Source: Chitinophaga polysaccharea
GTDB lineage: Bacteria; Bacteroidota; Bacteroidia; Chitinophagales; Chitinophagaceae
DNA: 64,000 bases
Assembly (NCBI RefSeq): GCF_007829335.1
Contig: NZ_VIWO01000001.1
Coordinates: 1,798,001 to 1,862,000, forward strand
Reading direction: 5' to 3'
Position 1 is the first letter of the stretch, and the number at the start of each line of letters is the position of its first letter. The notes beneath the pieces are model-generated. The model was not told the origin of the DNA. It saw only the letters and a program-made list of their open reading frames with translations, and did no database searches. Shown here one piece after another: positions 52,184 to 60,770 of the stretch. The position numbers and the translations under genes are program-made.

Positions 52184-53341
52184 ATGACCCGTTGGGAAAA
52201 TTATTTATCGTCTGCAGAAAAAATTATTGGCGCCTATACCGGTAGCCTGCCACTACACCACTTCCTGAAATCTTTTTTCAAGGAGCATCCTTATATGGGT
52301 GGGCGCGACCGGCGCTGGATATCACAGTTGGTGTATCATTATTTCCGGTTAGGACACTGGGGGAAAACGCTTCCCTTAAAGGAACGTATTATTGCAGGGA
52401 CGTTTTTGTGTGAAACCGCGCCCAATGATTTCCTCGCGGTATTGCAACCCGATTGGAATGAGCGGGTGTCGTTGCCATTATCTGAAAAGGCAGCCTTATT
52501 ACCGGCGCCACTAACGCCCGATGCTATCTTTCCGCTGATCACTTCCTTGTCTGATTCCCTTGATGCTAACGCTTACGCTTATACGATGTTGACACAGCCC
52601 CGCTTATTTATACGGGTACGTCAGCAGAAGCTGGATAAGGTAAAAGCGCTGCTGGATAAGGCGGGTATTGCATATGAGGTGTTTGCCAATAATACTACCA
52701 TTGCTTTGCCCAATGGTACCAAGATAGAAACGATTGTAACAGAGAAGAGCTGGTACGAGGTACAGGATGCTTCGAGTCAGCAAACCGGGGCGCTTTTTTT
52801 ACCAGCTGCCGGGCAGCGTTGGTGGGATTGCTGTGCTGCCAGCGGGGGAAAGTCTATTCTCCTGAAAGATCAGCAACCCGGCGTACAATTACTGGTATCT
52901 GATGTAAGACGCTCTATCCTCGAAAACCTGCAGCAGCGCTTCGCCGCCGCGGGTATCAAGCATTATGATGCCAGGGTAGCCGACCTTACCGCACCTGGCT
53001 TTGTTGCGTCTATGGGGCATCAGCAGTTTGATGGCATCATACTGGATGCACCCTGCAGTGGCTCCGGTACCTGGGGACGCACCCCCGAAAGTATCAGCTT
53101 TTTTAAACCTGAAGAGATCGGGAAGTATCAGCAACTGCAGCAAAAGATTGCCCATAACGTAGTGCCTTTCCTGAAGAAAGGAGGTGCGTTGATTTACATT
53201 ACCTGTTCTGTATTTAAGCAGGAGAATGAAGAAGTAGTGAGCTATATAGAGCGTATTAGCGATTTACGCCGGCAGACGGGTGGGGTAATCAGGGGATATG
53301 ATCAGGGAGCGGATACGATGTATGCGGTAAGGCTTTCTTGA
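52184..53341 (+). CDS. RsmB-like (NOL1/NOP2/Sun family) RNA cytosine methyltransferase
   Basis: The 385-residue enzyme transfers methyl groups to C5 of cytosine in RNA. The first part (about 1-130) is an NusB-like RNA-binding region; the catalytic domain (about 200-385) has the SAM-binding DCCAASGGKSILL, the motif IV DAPCSGSGTWGRTPES and the catalytic cysteine region YITCSVFKQENEEVV. The ATG at 52184 is preferred over an in-frame TTG at 52160. A box TATCTTCG ends 3 nt before it, one base from TAnnTTTG. The RNA target (16S rRNA or tRNA) is not decided by sequence. Confidence 0.9.
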   Translation: MTRWENYLSSAEKIIGAYTGSLPLHHFLKSFFKEHPYMGGRDRRWISQLVYHYFRLGHWGKTLPLKERIIAGTFLCETAPNDFLAVLQPDWNERVSLPLSEKAALLPAPLTPDAIFPLITSLSDSLDANAYAYTMLTQPRLFIRVRQQKLDKVKALLDKAGIAYEVFANNTTIALPNGTKIETIVTEKSWYEVQDASSQQTGALFLPAAGQRWWDCCAASGGKSILLKDQQPGVQLLVSDVRRSILENLQQRFAAAGIKHYDARVADLTAPGFVASMGHQQFDGIILDAPCSGSGTWGRTPESISFFKPEEIGKYQQLQQKIAHNVVPFLKKGGALIYITCSVFKQENEEVVSYIERISDLRRQTGGVIRGYDQGADTMYAVRLS

Positions 53342-53355
53342 TTTGTGTGTTGTTA

Positions 53356-53406
53356 TTTGACAAAAATTTTATTGTCAAAATTTTTGACAATAAAATTTTT
53401 GTCAAA
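53356..53406. repeat. Perfect 51-bp AT-rich palindrome
   Basis: Two 25-nt arms (53356-53380 and 53382-53406) are exact inverted copies around a single central T. Each arm holds TTTGACAAAAATTTTATTG, and the sub-palindrome TTGTCAAAATTTTTGACAA lies at the centre. It lies 15 nt past the stop of the convergent methyltransferase gene and about 95 nt from the mnmA stop. It is too AT-rich for a typical terminator and may form a cruciform. Confidence 0.85.
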
Positions 53407-53444
53407 AAGTATTGAAGGTGATGATAACTTGTAAATGTCCAACA

Positions 53445-53478
53445 AAAAAGGTGAGAAGACTACTCTTCCCACCTTTTT
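53445..53478. terminator. Bidirectional intrinsic terminator
   Basis: Arms AAAAAGGTGAGAAG and CTTCCCACCTTTTT pair over 14 bp with one mismatch and a 6-nt loop. It has A and T runs on its edges and serves the convergent methyltransferase and mnmA genes. Confidence 0.82.
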
Positions 53479-53501
53479 CTTTATCTATCTTATGAAATTA
53501 A

Positions 53502-54611
53502 TCACTTTAAAATCGACGCACCGCGTTGGATAATCCCTCCGGCTATTACATCATCGCCTTCGTAGAAAACGGCTGATTGCCCGGGGGCGATACCTTTTAC
53601 ATTTTCATAAAAGTTCACTTTCACCTGTCCGTTTTCGTTGTAAAGGTTGCTGAGCGCGCCTTTGTCTTTGTAACGGATTTTGGTAATAGATTCCATGCCG
53701 TCGGGGATGGTTTCGTACTTACCCATGTTGATGCCGCTTACAAACATTTCGCTTTTCTGCAGTTCATCTTCGTTGCCTAGTACTACGGTATTGGTTTCGG
53801 GGATAATTTCGGTAACGAATACCGGGCGACCGAGTGCAATATCGAGTCCTTTCCGTTGTCCTACTGTGTAAAAAGGATACCCTTTATGATGACCAACAAT
53901 AGTGCCATCTGCTAATACAAAGTTACCACCATTTACCTTTTCTTCCAATCCGTCTACTTTACGTTTCAGGAATCCGCGGTAGTCGTTGTCCGGTACGAAG
54001 CAGATTTCATAGCTTTCTGCTTTTTTGGCGAGTTCGGGGTAGCCGAAGTCGAAGGCCATTTGCCGGATGGCGGTTTTGCGGTAGGTGCCGAGTGGCAGGA
54101 GGGTACGTGATAGTACGTCTTGCTGGATGCCCCAGAGTACATAGCTCTGGTCTTTGGTTTCATCGATACCTTTGCTGATCACATAACGGCCGTTGTCGTG
54201 CTGACGGATCTGGGCATAGTGACCTGTTGCAATAAATTCGCAGTCCATGGCGTCGGCGCGTTTCATGAGGGCGCGCCATTTTATATGGGTATTGCAAAGC
54301 ACACAGGGATTAGGTGTACGTCCTGCAATATATTCATCGACAAAGTTATTGATCACAAAATCACCGAATTCATCGCGGATGTCCAGCACAAAGTGTGGAA
54401 ATCCGTGATGTACCGCCGCCGCGCGGGCATCGTTAAAAGAATCCAGGTTACAGCAGCCGGTTTCCTTTTTACTGGAACCTGCAGATGCATAGTCCCAAGT
54501 TTTCATGGTGATACCCACCACTTCGTACCCTTGCTCATGCAACATCAGCGCTGTAACAGTACTGTCTATACCACCGCTCATGGCTACCAGTACTTTACCA
54601 TGCTTGCTCAT
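53502..54611 (-). CDS. mnmA: tRNA-specific 2-thiouridylase MnmA
   Basis: MnmA inserts sulfur at position 2 of the wobble uridine of tRNA(Lys, Glu, Gln). The 369-residue product has the PP-loop SGGIDS at residues 12-17, catalytic cysteines in PNPCVLCNTHIKW and YEICFVPDNDYRGF, and the CTGHYAQ-like ATGHYAQI motif near residue 125. The C-terminal beta-barrel begins around residue 285 and ends GDDVIAGGIIQRG. It is a single gene with a -7 box upstream and a terminator downstream. Confidence 0.97.
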   Translation of the reverse strand: MSKHGKVLVAMSGGIDSTVTALMLHEQGYEVVGITMKTWDYASAGSSKKETGCCNLDSFNDARAAAVHHGFPHFVLDIRDEFGDFVINNFVDEYIAGRTPNPCVLCNTHIKWRALMKRADAMDCEFIATGHYAQIRQHDNGRYVISKGIDETKDQSYVLWGIQQDVLSRTLLPLGTYRKTAIRQMAFDFGYPELAKKAESYEICFVPDNDYRGFLKRKVDGLEEKVNGGNFVLADGTIVGHHKGYPFYTVGQRKGLDIALGRPVFVTEIIPETNTVVLGNEDELQKSEMFVSGINMGKYETIPDGMESITKIRYKDKGALSNLYNENGQVKVNFYENVKGIAPGQSAVFYEGDDVIAGGIIQRGASILK

Positions 54612-54630
54612 TTGAAATAGTTTAAGGATG

Positions 54631-54638
54631 CAAAATTA
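54631..54638 (-). promoter_or_regulatory. -7 promoter box for mnmA
   Basis: On the minus strand TAATTTTG matches TAnnTTTG and ends 19 nt before the mnmA ATG at 54611. A -33 TTG is not clear. Confidence 0.55.
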
Positions 54639-54807
54639 CTTAAATTCCGGTCATCGACCAGCTACCGGGTATTGATCCTGACAATGTGATGATTGATTCT
54701 GACTATATAATGACCTGGATGGGTGATTATTTCACCGGGAGCTATAATTTCTTAATTGTGAATAATATATTTATTAGTTTTAGCGACCTTTTAGGCATAA
54801 ATCCGTT

Positions 54808-56286
54808 ATGATGCTTCCTATATTAAACAAAGAGTTTATATTAAAACGACCGGAGTACGGCGTTACAGCAGAGATATTCACCTACCCGGAAAAGATCCTG
54901 CAATTTGGTACTGGCGTACTATTGCGCGGACTGGTCGATTACCTGGTAGACCAGGCCAATAAGCAGGGCATTTTCAAGGGAAGGGTCGTAGTGGTAAAAT
55001 CTACCGATGGCAATACCCATGATTTTTCCAGCCAGGATAGCCTGTATACCACACATATCAAAGGTGTTTCCCAGGGGGAATTAGTAGATAAGGTACTGAT
55101 TAATGCCTCCGTTAGTCGGGTTTTGCAATCGAATGCACAATGGCAGGAGATTTTGCAGACAGTGCATGAGCCTGCCATGCAAATAATTGTCTCCAATACC
55201 ACGGAAGTGGGCATTCAATATGTCCCTGAAAAGATAGCTACCGGGATACCTGAATCTTACCCCGGCAAACTGCTGGCTGTACTATGGGAACGATACAACC
55301 ACTTCCAGGGAAAAGCCCACACGGGCTTTGTGATTGTACCTACAGAACTGGTAGTAGACAATGGCCGGTTATTAAAAGACATTGTATTACAGCTGGCTGC
55401 TTATAACGAGCTGCCAAAAGCGTTTACCGACTGGATACAACGGGAAAACCAGTTCTGTAATTCGCTGGTAGACCGCATTGTACCGGGTAAGCCCCGTAAC
55501 CTGGCCGAAATCAACGAGAAAGCCGGTTATACCGACCAGTTGTGGATAGAAGTAGAGCCTTACCTGTTATGGGCTATAGAAGGCGGTAATGATATCCGTA
55601 CTGCATTATCTTTCCATCAGGCCGACAACCGGATGTTGATTGCAGATAGTATTACACCTTACCGCGAACAAAAGCTCCGGCTCCTGAATGGCAGCCATAC
55701 GGCCGCCGTGCCGCTGGCTTTCCTGTCGGGCTTAAATACGGTGTATGAAGCCATGCAGGATAATTATATGCATCATTTCTTCCAGGAAGTAGTATTGCGG
55801 GAAATCCTGCCTACCATTGCCGCCGATTGCCCTACTGCTACTGCCTTTGCGCCGGAAGTGCTGGATCGTTTTGCAAATCCCTTTATTGCACATAAACTGA
55901 TCAGCATCACCTTCCAGGAGAGCTCGAAGATGAATGCACGCAACGTGCGTACATTGTTGCGCTATCATCAGCAATTCCAGGCCCTGCCGCCTTACCTCTG
56001 CCTGGGATTTGCCGCCATGCTGCTGTTTCTGCGGCCGGAAAAGCAGGAAGATGGGAAGTATATCGGCGCCAGGGATGGAGAAAGCTATATCATTACAGAC
56101 GACAATGCCGCTATCTTTGCGGCGTGGTGGCAGGAACAGGACACCGCTACTATGGTAAACGGTATCTGCAGCGATAAACGCCTGTGGGAAGCCGATCTGA
56201 CCACGATCCCGGGTTTTGCAGAGCAAGTAACGGATTTGCTGATAGCCTTAAAAAGCAAAGGCGTAAAAGCATTTATTCAATTGTAG
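54808..56286 (+). CDS. uxaB: Tagaturonate reductase (altronate oxidoreductase)
   Basis: UxaB reduces D-tagaturonate to D-altronate with NADH in galacturonate breakdown. The 492-residue product is of the mannitol dehydrogenase superfamily: an N-terminal Rossmann segment KILQFGTGVLLRGLVDYLVDQ, VVVVKSTDGNTHDF, the conserved IIVSNTTEVGI, and a C-terminal helical domain with LRLLNGSHTAAVPLAFLSG (the Lys-Asn-His catalytic region) and FAAMLLFLRPEKQEDGKY. It opens an operon with uxaC (21-bp gap), kdgK, eda and exuT. An in-frame second ATG follows directly and could be the true start. Confidence 0.93.
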   Translation: MMLPILNKEFILKRPEYGVTAEIFTYPEKILQFGTGVLLRGLVDYLVDQANKQGIFKGRVVVVKSTDGNTHDFSSQDSLYTTHIKGVSQGELVDKVLINASVSRVLQSNAQWQEILQTVHEPAMQIIVSNTTEVGIQYVPEKIATGIPESYPGKLLAVLWERYNHFQGKAHTGFVIVPTELVVDNGRLLKDIVLQLAAYNELPKAFTDWIQRENQFCNSLVDRIVPGKPRNLAEINEKAGYTDQLWIEVEPYLLWAIEGGNDIRTALSFHQADNRMLIADSITPYREQKLRLLNGSHTAAVPLAFLSGLNTVYEAMQDNYMHHFFQEVVLREILPTIAADCPTATAFAPEVLDRFANPFIAHKLISITFQESSKMNARNVRTLLRYHQQFQALPPYLCLGFAAMLLFLRPEKQEDGKYIGARDGESYIITDDNAAIFAAWWQEQDTATMVNGICSDKRLWEADLTTIPGFAEQVTDLLIALKSKGVKAFIQL

Positions 56287-56307
56287 CATAGATAAATATT
56301 CATCGTT

Positions 56308-57702
56308 ATGAGAGCGTTTTTATCAGAGGATTTTTTACTACAAACAGAAACGGCTAAACAGTTGTATTTCGATTACGCAGTCTCCATGCCCATTATCGAT
56401 TACCATAACCACCTACCGCCAGATGAAATAGCCAGCAATAAAACATTTGATAACCTGTATACTATCTGGCTAAAGGGAGATCACTATAAATGGAGGGCTA
56501 TGCGTGCCAATGGTGTTTCGGAAGAATTTATTACGGGAAGTGCCGATGACTATACCAAGTTCCGCCACTGGGCTGCTACAGCGCCATATACCATGCGGAA
56601 TCCGTTGTACCACTGGTCGCATATGGAGTTGAAAAATCCGTTTGGGGTGACTGATCTGCTAAGCGAGCAAACCGCGGAGAAAATCTACCGGGATTGTAAT
56701 GCACAGTTACCGCAATTAAGCACCCAGGCGTTGTTGCAGCATTATAAAGTAGAAGCCTTGTGTACCACCGATGATCCGGTAGATTCATTGGAGCATCACC
56801 GGGCTATTGCCAGCCAGCCCTTTGGGACCCGCGTGCTGCCTACTTTCCGCCCCGACCGGGCCATGGCAGTAGATAATCCGGCAGCCTTCAACCAGTTTAT
56901 AGATCAGCTGTCGGCCGTAATCAATAAAGACATCCGCAAGTTCGATGAGCTGCTGGAAGCGTTGGAAAGCCGGCATACTTATTTTCATGAAGCCGGCGGC
57001 AGATTGAGTGATCATGGGTTGAGCACCTTCTATTTCACGCCAGCCAGCGTTACCGAATTAGATACCATTTTCCAACGGGCACGCCAGCAACAGGCTGCCA
57101 CGCCGCATGAAAATGCACAATTTAAAACGGCTGTACTATTGGCGGTTTGCCGCTGGAACCATGCCAGGGGCTGGGCCCAGCAGTTTCATGTGGGCGCTAT
57201 CCGCAACAACAATTCCCGTTTACTGCAACGTATTGGTGCAGATGCCGGCGTAGACTCTATTGGCGACTGGAACGTGGCCGAAGCGATGAGCAGTTTTTTT
57301 GATGTGCTGGACAAATCTGATCAATTGGCTAAAACCATTATATATAACCTGAACCCGGCTTATAACGAAGTATTTGCTACCATGGCCGGTAATTTCCAGG
57401 ACGGCACCATACCCGGTAAGATCCAATACGGGTCGGGCTGGTGGTTCCTGGATCAGAAAGATGGCATGGAAAAGCAAATGAACACATTGAGCAATATGGG
57501 ATTACTGAGCCGTTTTGTTGGAATGCTGACGGATTCCAGAAGTTTTCTATCTTATTCCCGGCATGAATATTTTCGCCGTATTTTGTGCAACCTGGTGGGC
57601 AATGATGTGGAACACGGAGAGCTACCGAATGATATTGCCTGGTTGGGGAAGATGGTACAGGATATTTGTTACAATAACGCAAAAGCATATTTTGGATTTT
57701 AA
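56308..57702 (+). CDS. uxaC: Uronate (glucuronate/galacturonate) isomerase
   Basis: UxaC converts D-galacturonate to D-tagaturonate and D-glucuronate to D-fructuronate. The 464-residue product has the amidohydrolase-fold landmarks of this family: IDYHNHLPPDEIASNKTFDNLYTIWLKGDHYKWRAMRANG near the N-terminus, LCTTDDPVDSLEHH, and TFRPDRAMAV. The C-terminal segment GMLTDSRSFLSYSRHEYFRRIL is also characteristic. Its stop overlaps the start of kdgK by 1 bp (TAATG), indicating translational coupling. Confidence 0.97.
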   Translation: MRAFLSEDFLLQTETAKQLYFDYAVSMPIIDYHNHLPPDEIASNKTFDNLYTIWLKGDHYKWRAMRANGVSEEFITGSADDYTKFRHWAATAPYTMRNPLYHWSHMELKNPFGVTDLLSEQTAEKIYRDCNAQLPQLSTQALLQHYKVEALCTTDDPVDSLEHHRAIASQPFGTRVLPTFRPDRAMAVDNPAAFNQFIDQLSAVINKDIRKFDELLEALESRHTYFHEAGGRLSDHGLSTFYFTPASVTELDTIFQRARQQQAATPHENAQFKTAVLLAVCRWNHARGWAQQFHVGAIRNNNSRLLQRIGADAGVDSIGDWNVAEAMSSFFDVLDKSDQLAKTIIYNLNPAYNEVFATMAGNFQDGTIPGKIQYGSGWWFLDQKDGMEKQMNTLSNMGLLSRFVGMLTDSRSFLSYSRHEYFRRILCNLVGNDVEHGELPNDIAWLGKMVQDICYNNAKAYFGF

Positions 57703-58700
57703 TGAAACCGGTAAAAGTCATCACATTCGGGGAAATATTATTGCGTTTGTCGCCTGAGCTGTCACAGCATACCGCTGCTATCTATGTAGGCGGTGCAGAA
57801 GCAAATGTAGCGGCGGCGCTGGCCAACTGGGGTACCGACGTAGCCTATATCAGCAAAGTGCCTGAGAATGGGTTATCAAGAGATGTATTGCAGCAGCTGA
57901 GTCATTTAGGTATTCATACCGACCGGATGTTGTGGGGGGGCGAGCGCATAGGTATTTATTACCTGGCGCAGGGGAGTGACCTGAAGCATGCAGAGGTAGT
58001 ATACGACCGGGCCTGGTCGGCATTTAGCCGGATTACTCCGGGCACTGTCAACTGGGAGGCCTTGCTGGGCGATGCGGAATGGTTTCACTGGAGTGCGATT
58101 ACGCCTGCATTGAATCCTGATGCGGTAGACATTTGCCGGGAGATATTACAGGCAGCCAGCAGGAAAGGACTGATCATTTCCACCGATCTTAATTATCGCA
58201 GTAAGCTATGGCAATATGGCAAGAAACCGGTTGATGTAATGCCGGAGCTGGTGCAATATTGCGATGTAGTAATGGGTAATATCTGGGCGGCCAACAATAT
58301 GCTGGATACTACCCTGGATACCGTTGCCCTGGACACCAACACCAAAGCGGTTTACCTGGAACAGGCCGAAAAGGTAGCCGCAGAAATCACCCAACGCTTT
58401 CCACGTTGTAAGCGGATTGCCTTTACCTTCCGCTTCAGCGATGCGCCTACGCATAACCGCTATTACGCGTTTTATTATCATGCCGGGCAGGTAAGCATTT
58501 CCCGTGAATACGATACACATGATGTGGTGGACCGGGTAGGAAGCGGTGATTGCTTTATGGCGGGATTGATACATGCACAGCTGGCGGGTTTGGATGATCA
58601 GCAGATCATTTCCTATGCTGCCGCCGCTGCTTATTCTAAATTTTTTGTGAAGGGGGATTTCAATACCACTTCCGCTGAAGACATTATAAAACTGATATAA
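57702..58700 (+). CDS. kdgK: 2-dehydro-3-deoxygluconokinase (PfkB family)
   Basis: KdgK phosphorylates 2-keto-3-deoxygluconate to KDPG. The 332-residue PfkB-type kinase has the N-terminal GEILLRLSPE and YVGGAEANVAAALANWG glycine-rich segment, and the C-terminal signature DRVGSGDCFMAGLIHA with the catalytic aspartate. It lies between uxaC and the KDPG aldolase gene, which fixes its substrate with reasonable confidence. The next gene follows after 3 bp. Confidence 0.92.
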   Translation: MKPVKVITFGEILLRLSPELSQHTAAIYVGGAEANVAAALANWGTDVAYISKVPENGLSRDVLQQLSHLGIHTDRMLWGGERIGIYYLAQGSDLKHAEVVYDRAWSAFSRITPGTVNWEALLGDAEWFHWSAITPALNPDAVDICREILQAASRKGLIISTDLNYRSKLWQYGKKPVDVMPELVQYCDVVMGNIWAANNMLDTTLDTVALDTNTKAVYLEQAEKVAAEITQRFPRCKRIAFTFRFSDAPTHNRYYAFYYHAGQVSISREYDTHDVVDRVGSGDCFMAGLIHAQLAGLDDQQIISYAAAAAYSKFFVKGDFNTTSAEDIIKLI

Positions 58701-58703
58701 CAT

Positions 58704-59366
58704 ATGGCACCGAGTCCTGACGTAATTATTGCTGCGTTTGAGCAAAGCGGGATTATTCCTGTTTTCTACCACGATGATGCAGACATTTGCCTGGAAGTAT
58801 TGCAAGCCTGTTATGATGGCGGTTTGCGTGTATTTGAGTTTACCAGCCGGGGAGCGAATGCCCGTAAAAATTTTGAGATTCTGCGCGATCGTAAGCAAGC
58901 CACCATGCCTGATTTATACCTGGGGATCGGTACAATCAAGCAGGCCACAGATGCAGCGGCTTATGCAGCGCTGGGCGCCGACTTTATAGTATGCCCGGTA
59001 ACAGATCCGGAAACGGCCGCCTGGTGCAAAAGTGCAAATATTGTGTGGATACCGGGGTGTATGACGCCTACCGAAATCAGTGTTGCAGAAAAAAATGGGG
59101 CGCAACTGGTGAAATTATTCCCGGGTAATGTGCTGGGACCGGGCTATGTAAGATCTATTATGCCATTATTCCCTAACCTGAAATTTATGCCTACCGGGGG
59201 AGTAGAACCCACACAGGTAAGCATGGACGCCTGGTTTGATGCGGGCGTGGTATGCGTAGGTATGGGATCTAACCTGCTGTCTAAATCCCTCATTGAAAGT
59301 AAGGATTGGCAAGGGCTGAAAGAGAAAATAATGCAAACGTTTGCAATTCTCCGTGCCATGAAGTAA
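58704..59366 (+). CDS. eda: KDPG / 4-hydroxy-2-oxoglutarate aldolase
   Basis: The aldolase splits KDPG into pyruvate and glyceraldehyde 3-phosphate, the last step of this uronate route. The 220-residue TIM-barrel protein has the family landmarks LRVFEFTSRG with the catalytic glutamate, GIGTIKQATDAAAYAALGADFIVCPV, and GAQLVKLFPGNVLGPGYVRSI containing the Schiff-base lysine, followed by MPTGGVEPTQ. Its last codons contain a perfect LacI-type operator, and the exuT start lies 28 bp after the stop. Confidence 0.93.
   Translation: MAPSPDVIIAAFEQSGIIPVFYHDDADICLEVLQACYDGGLRVFEFTSRGANARKNFEILRDRKQATMPDLYLGIGTIKQATDAAAYAALGADFIVCPVTDPETAAWCKSANIVWIPGCMTPTEISVAEKNGAQLVKLFPGNVLGPGYVRSIMPLFPNLKFMPTGGVEPTQVSMDAWFDAGVVCVGMGSNLLSKSLIESKDWQGLKEKIMQTFAILRAMK
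59332..59345. promoter_or_regulatory. LacI-type operator inside the 3' end of eda
   Basis: TGCAAACGTTTGCA is a perfect 14-bp palindrome with the CAAACGTTT core typical of LacI/GalR-family operators. It lies in the eda coding region, about 50 bp before the exuT start at 59395. The same core occurs at 62614 and 62839. Confidence 0.6.
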
Positions 59367-59394
59367 CTTAAGCATTTTATAAATTCCATCTACA

Positions 59395-60684
59395 ATGAAT
59401 TCCACAACTTTAGGTAAGTATCGCTGGCGGGTGTGTGCGCTGTTATTTGTGGCCACTACCATCAATTATATAGACAGGCAGGTACTGGGGTTATTAAAAA
59501 CTGATTTATCGTCAGAGTTTAACTGGACGGAGAAAGATTTCAGTAACCTGGTCATGGTGTTTTCAGCAGCCTATTCTATCGGGCTGCTCTTTTTCGGTGC
59601 GTTGGTAGACAAGATTGGTTCCAAGTTGGGGTACAGTGTTTCTATCGTGGTATGGAGTTTATCTGCCATGGCACATGGGCTGGTGCGCACCACATTGGGT
59701 TTTGGTTTCGTAAGATCGATACTGGGAGTAAGTGAGGCGGGTAATTTCCCTGCTGCCATCAAAGCTACAGCGGAATGGTTTCCCAAGAAAGAGCGGGCGT
59801 TAGCGACAGGTATTTTCAATTCGGGATCTAATATTGCGGCAGTGGTAGGCCCGGTGATGGTATACTGGCTGGCCAGGAATCATGGCTGGAGAAGTGCTTT
59901 TGTATGGACCGGTGCTATTGGTTTTATCTGGCTGATACTGTGGTGGTTTTACTATGAAGTGCCGGGTCGTCATAAAAAATTATCCAAGGCAGAATTCGAC
60001 CATATTCACTCTGATCAGGAAGTAGAAGTAGAAAAGCCCAAGCCGGTGAAATGGGGCCATTTGCTGGGTATCCGGCAAACCTGGGCATTTGTATTCGGTA
60101 AGTTGCTTACCGACCCTGTGTGGTGGTTTTTCCTTTTCTGGTTGCCTGGATACCTGGAATCTATCTTCCATGTAAATATGAAAACCAATCTTGGGTTACC
60201 AATTATTATCATTTATTCAATTACCAGTTTCGGTAGCATTGGCGGGGGCTGGTTGTCTTCCCACCTGATTAAATCCGGCTGGCCGGTGTTTAGGGCGCGT
60301 AAAGTATCTATGCTGATTTTTGCGCTTTGCGTGGTGCCTATTATGCTGATACAATATACCAACAGCCTATGGCTGGCTATCGGCTTAATTAGTCTGGCTA
60401 CAGCTGCGCATCAGGCTTGGTCTGCCACTATTTTCACTACCGCCTCTGATATGTTTCCTAAGCGGGCGGTAAGCTCTGTGGTAGGCATTGGAGGTATGGC
60501 GGGATCTATTGGTGGCACTTTATTCCCAATAGTGATAGGCACTATGCTGGATCATTATAAAGTGATGGGGAACATTGGTGTGGGCTATAATATTTTGTTT
60601 ACCATGTGTGGTGTGGCTTACCTGTTGGCCTGGGGCGTAATGCACCTGTTTGCGCCAAAAATGGAGCAGGTAAAACTGGATTAA
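59395..60684 (+). CDS. exuT: Hexuronate transporter of the MFS anion:cation symporter family
   Basis: The 429-residue MFS protein takes up galacturonate or glucuronate. It has the ACS-family landmarks NYIDRQVLGLLKTDLSSEFNW in helix 1, a motif A-like VDKIGSKLGYSVS, and RSILGVSEAGNFPAAIKATAEWFPKKERALATGIFN around helix 4. It has about 12 predicted helices and ends the uxaB-uxaC-kdgK-eda-exuT operon. A perfect bidirectional terminator lies 16 bp past the stop. Uronate specificity is inferred from family resemblance and context. Confidence 0.92.
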   Translation: MNSTTLGKYRWRVCALLFVATTINYIDRQVLGLLKTDLSSEFNWTEKDFSNLVMVFSAAYSIGLLFFGALVDKIGSKLGYSVSIVVWSLSAMAHGLVRTTLGFGFVRSILGVSEAGNFPAAIKATAEWFPKKERALATGIFNSGSNIAAVVGPVMVYWLARNHGWRSAFVWTGAIGFIWLILWWFYYEVPGRHKKLSKAEFDHIHSDQEVEVEKPKPVKWGHLLGIRQTWAFVFGKLLTDPVWWFFLFWLPGYLESIFHVNMKTNLGLPIIIIYSITSFGSIGGGWLSSHLIKSGWPVFRARKVSMLIFALCVVPIMLIQYTNSLWLAIGLISLATAAHQAWSATIFTTASDMFPKRAVSSVVGIGGMAGSIGGTLFPIVIGTMLDHYKVMGNIGVGYNILFTMCGVAYLLAWGVMHLFAPKMEQVKLD

Positions 60685-60700
60685 TAACTTTTTATAACAC

Positions 60701-60760
60701 AACTACTAAAACAAAAAAACGTCCGTGCAGCTGCGCGGACGTTTTTTTGTTTTAGTAGTT
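60701..60760. terminator. Bidirectional intrinsic terminator between exuT and uxaA
   Basis: A perfect 25-bp inverted repeat (60701-60725 and 60736-60760) has the core AAAAAAACGTCCG / CGGACGTTTTTTT and a 10-nt loop that is itself partly palindromic (GCAGCTGC). It serves the convergent exuT and uxaA genes. Confidence 0.93.
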
Positions 60761-60770
60761 TTTGTTTTGT

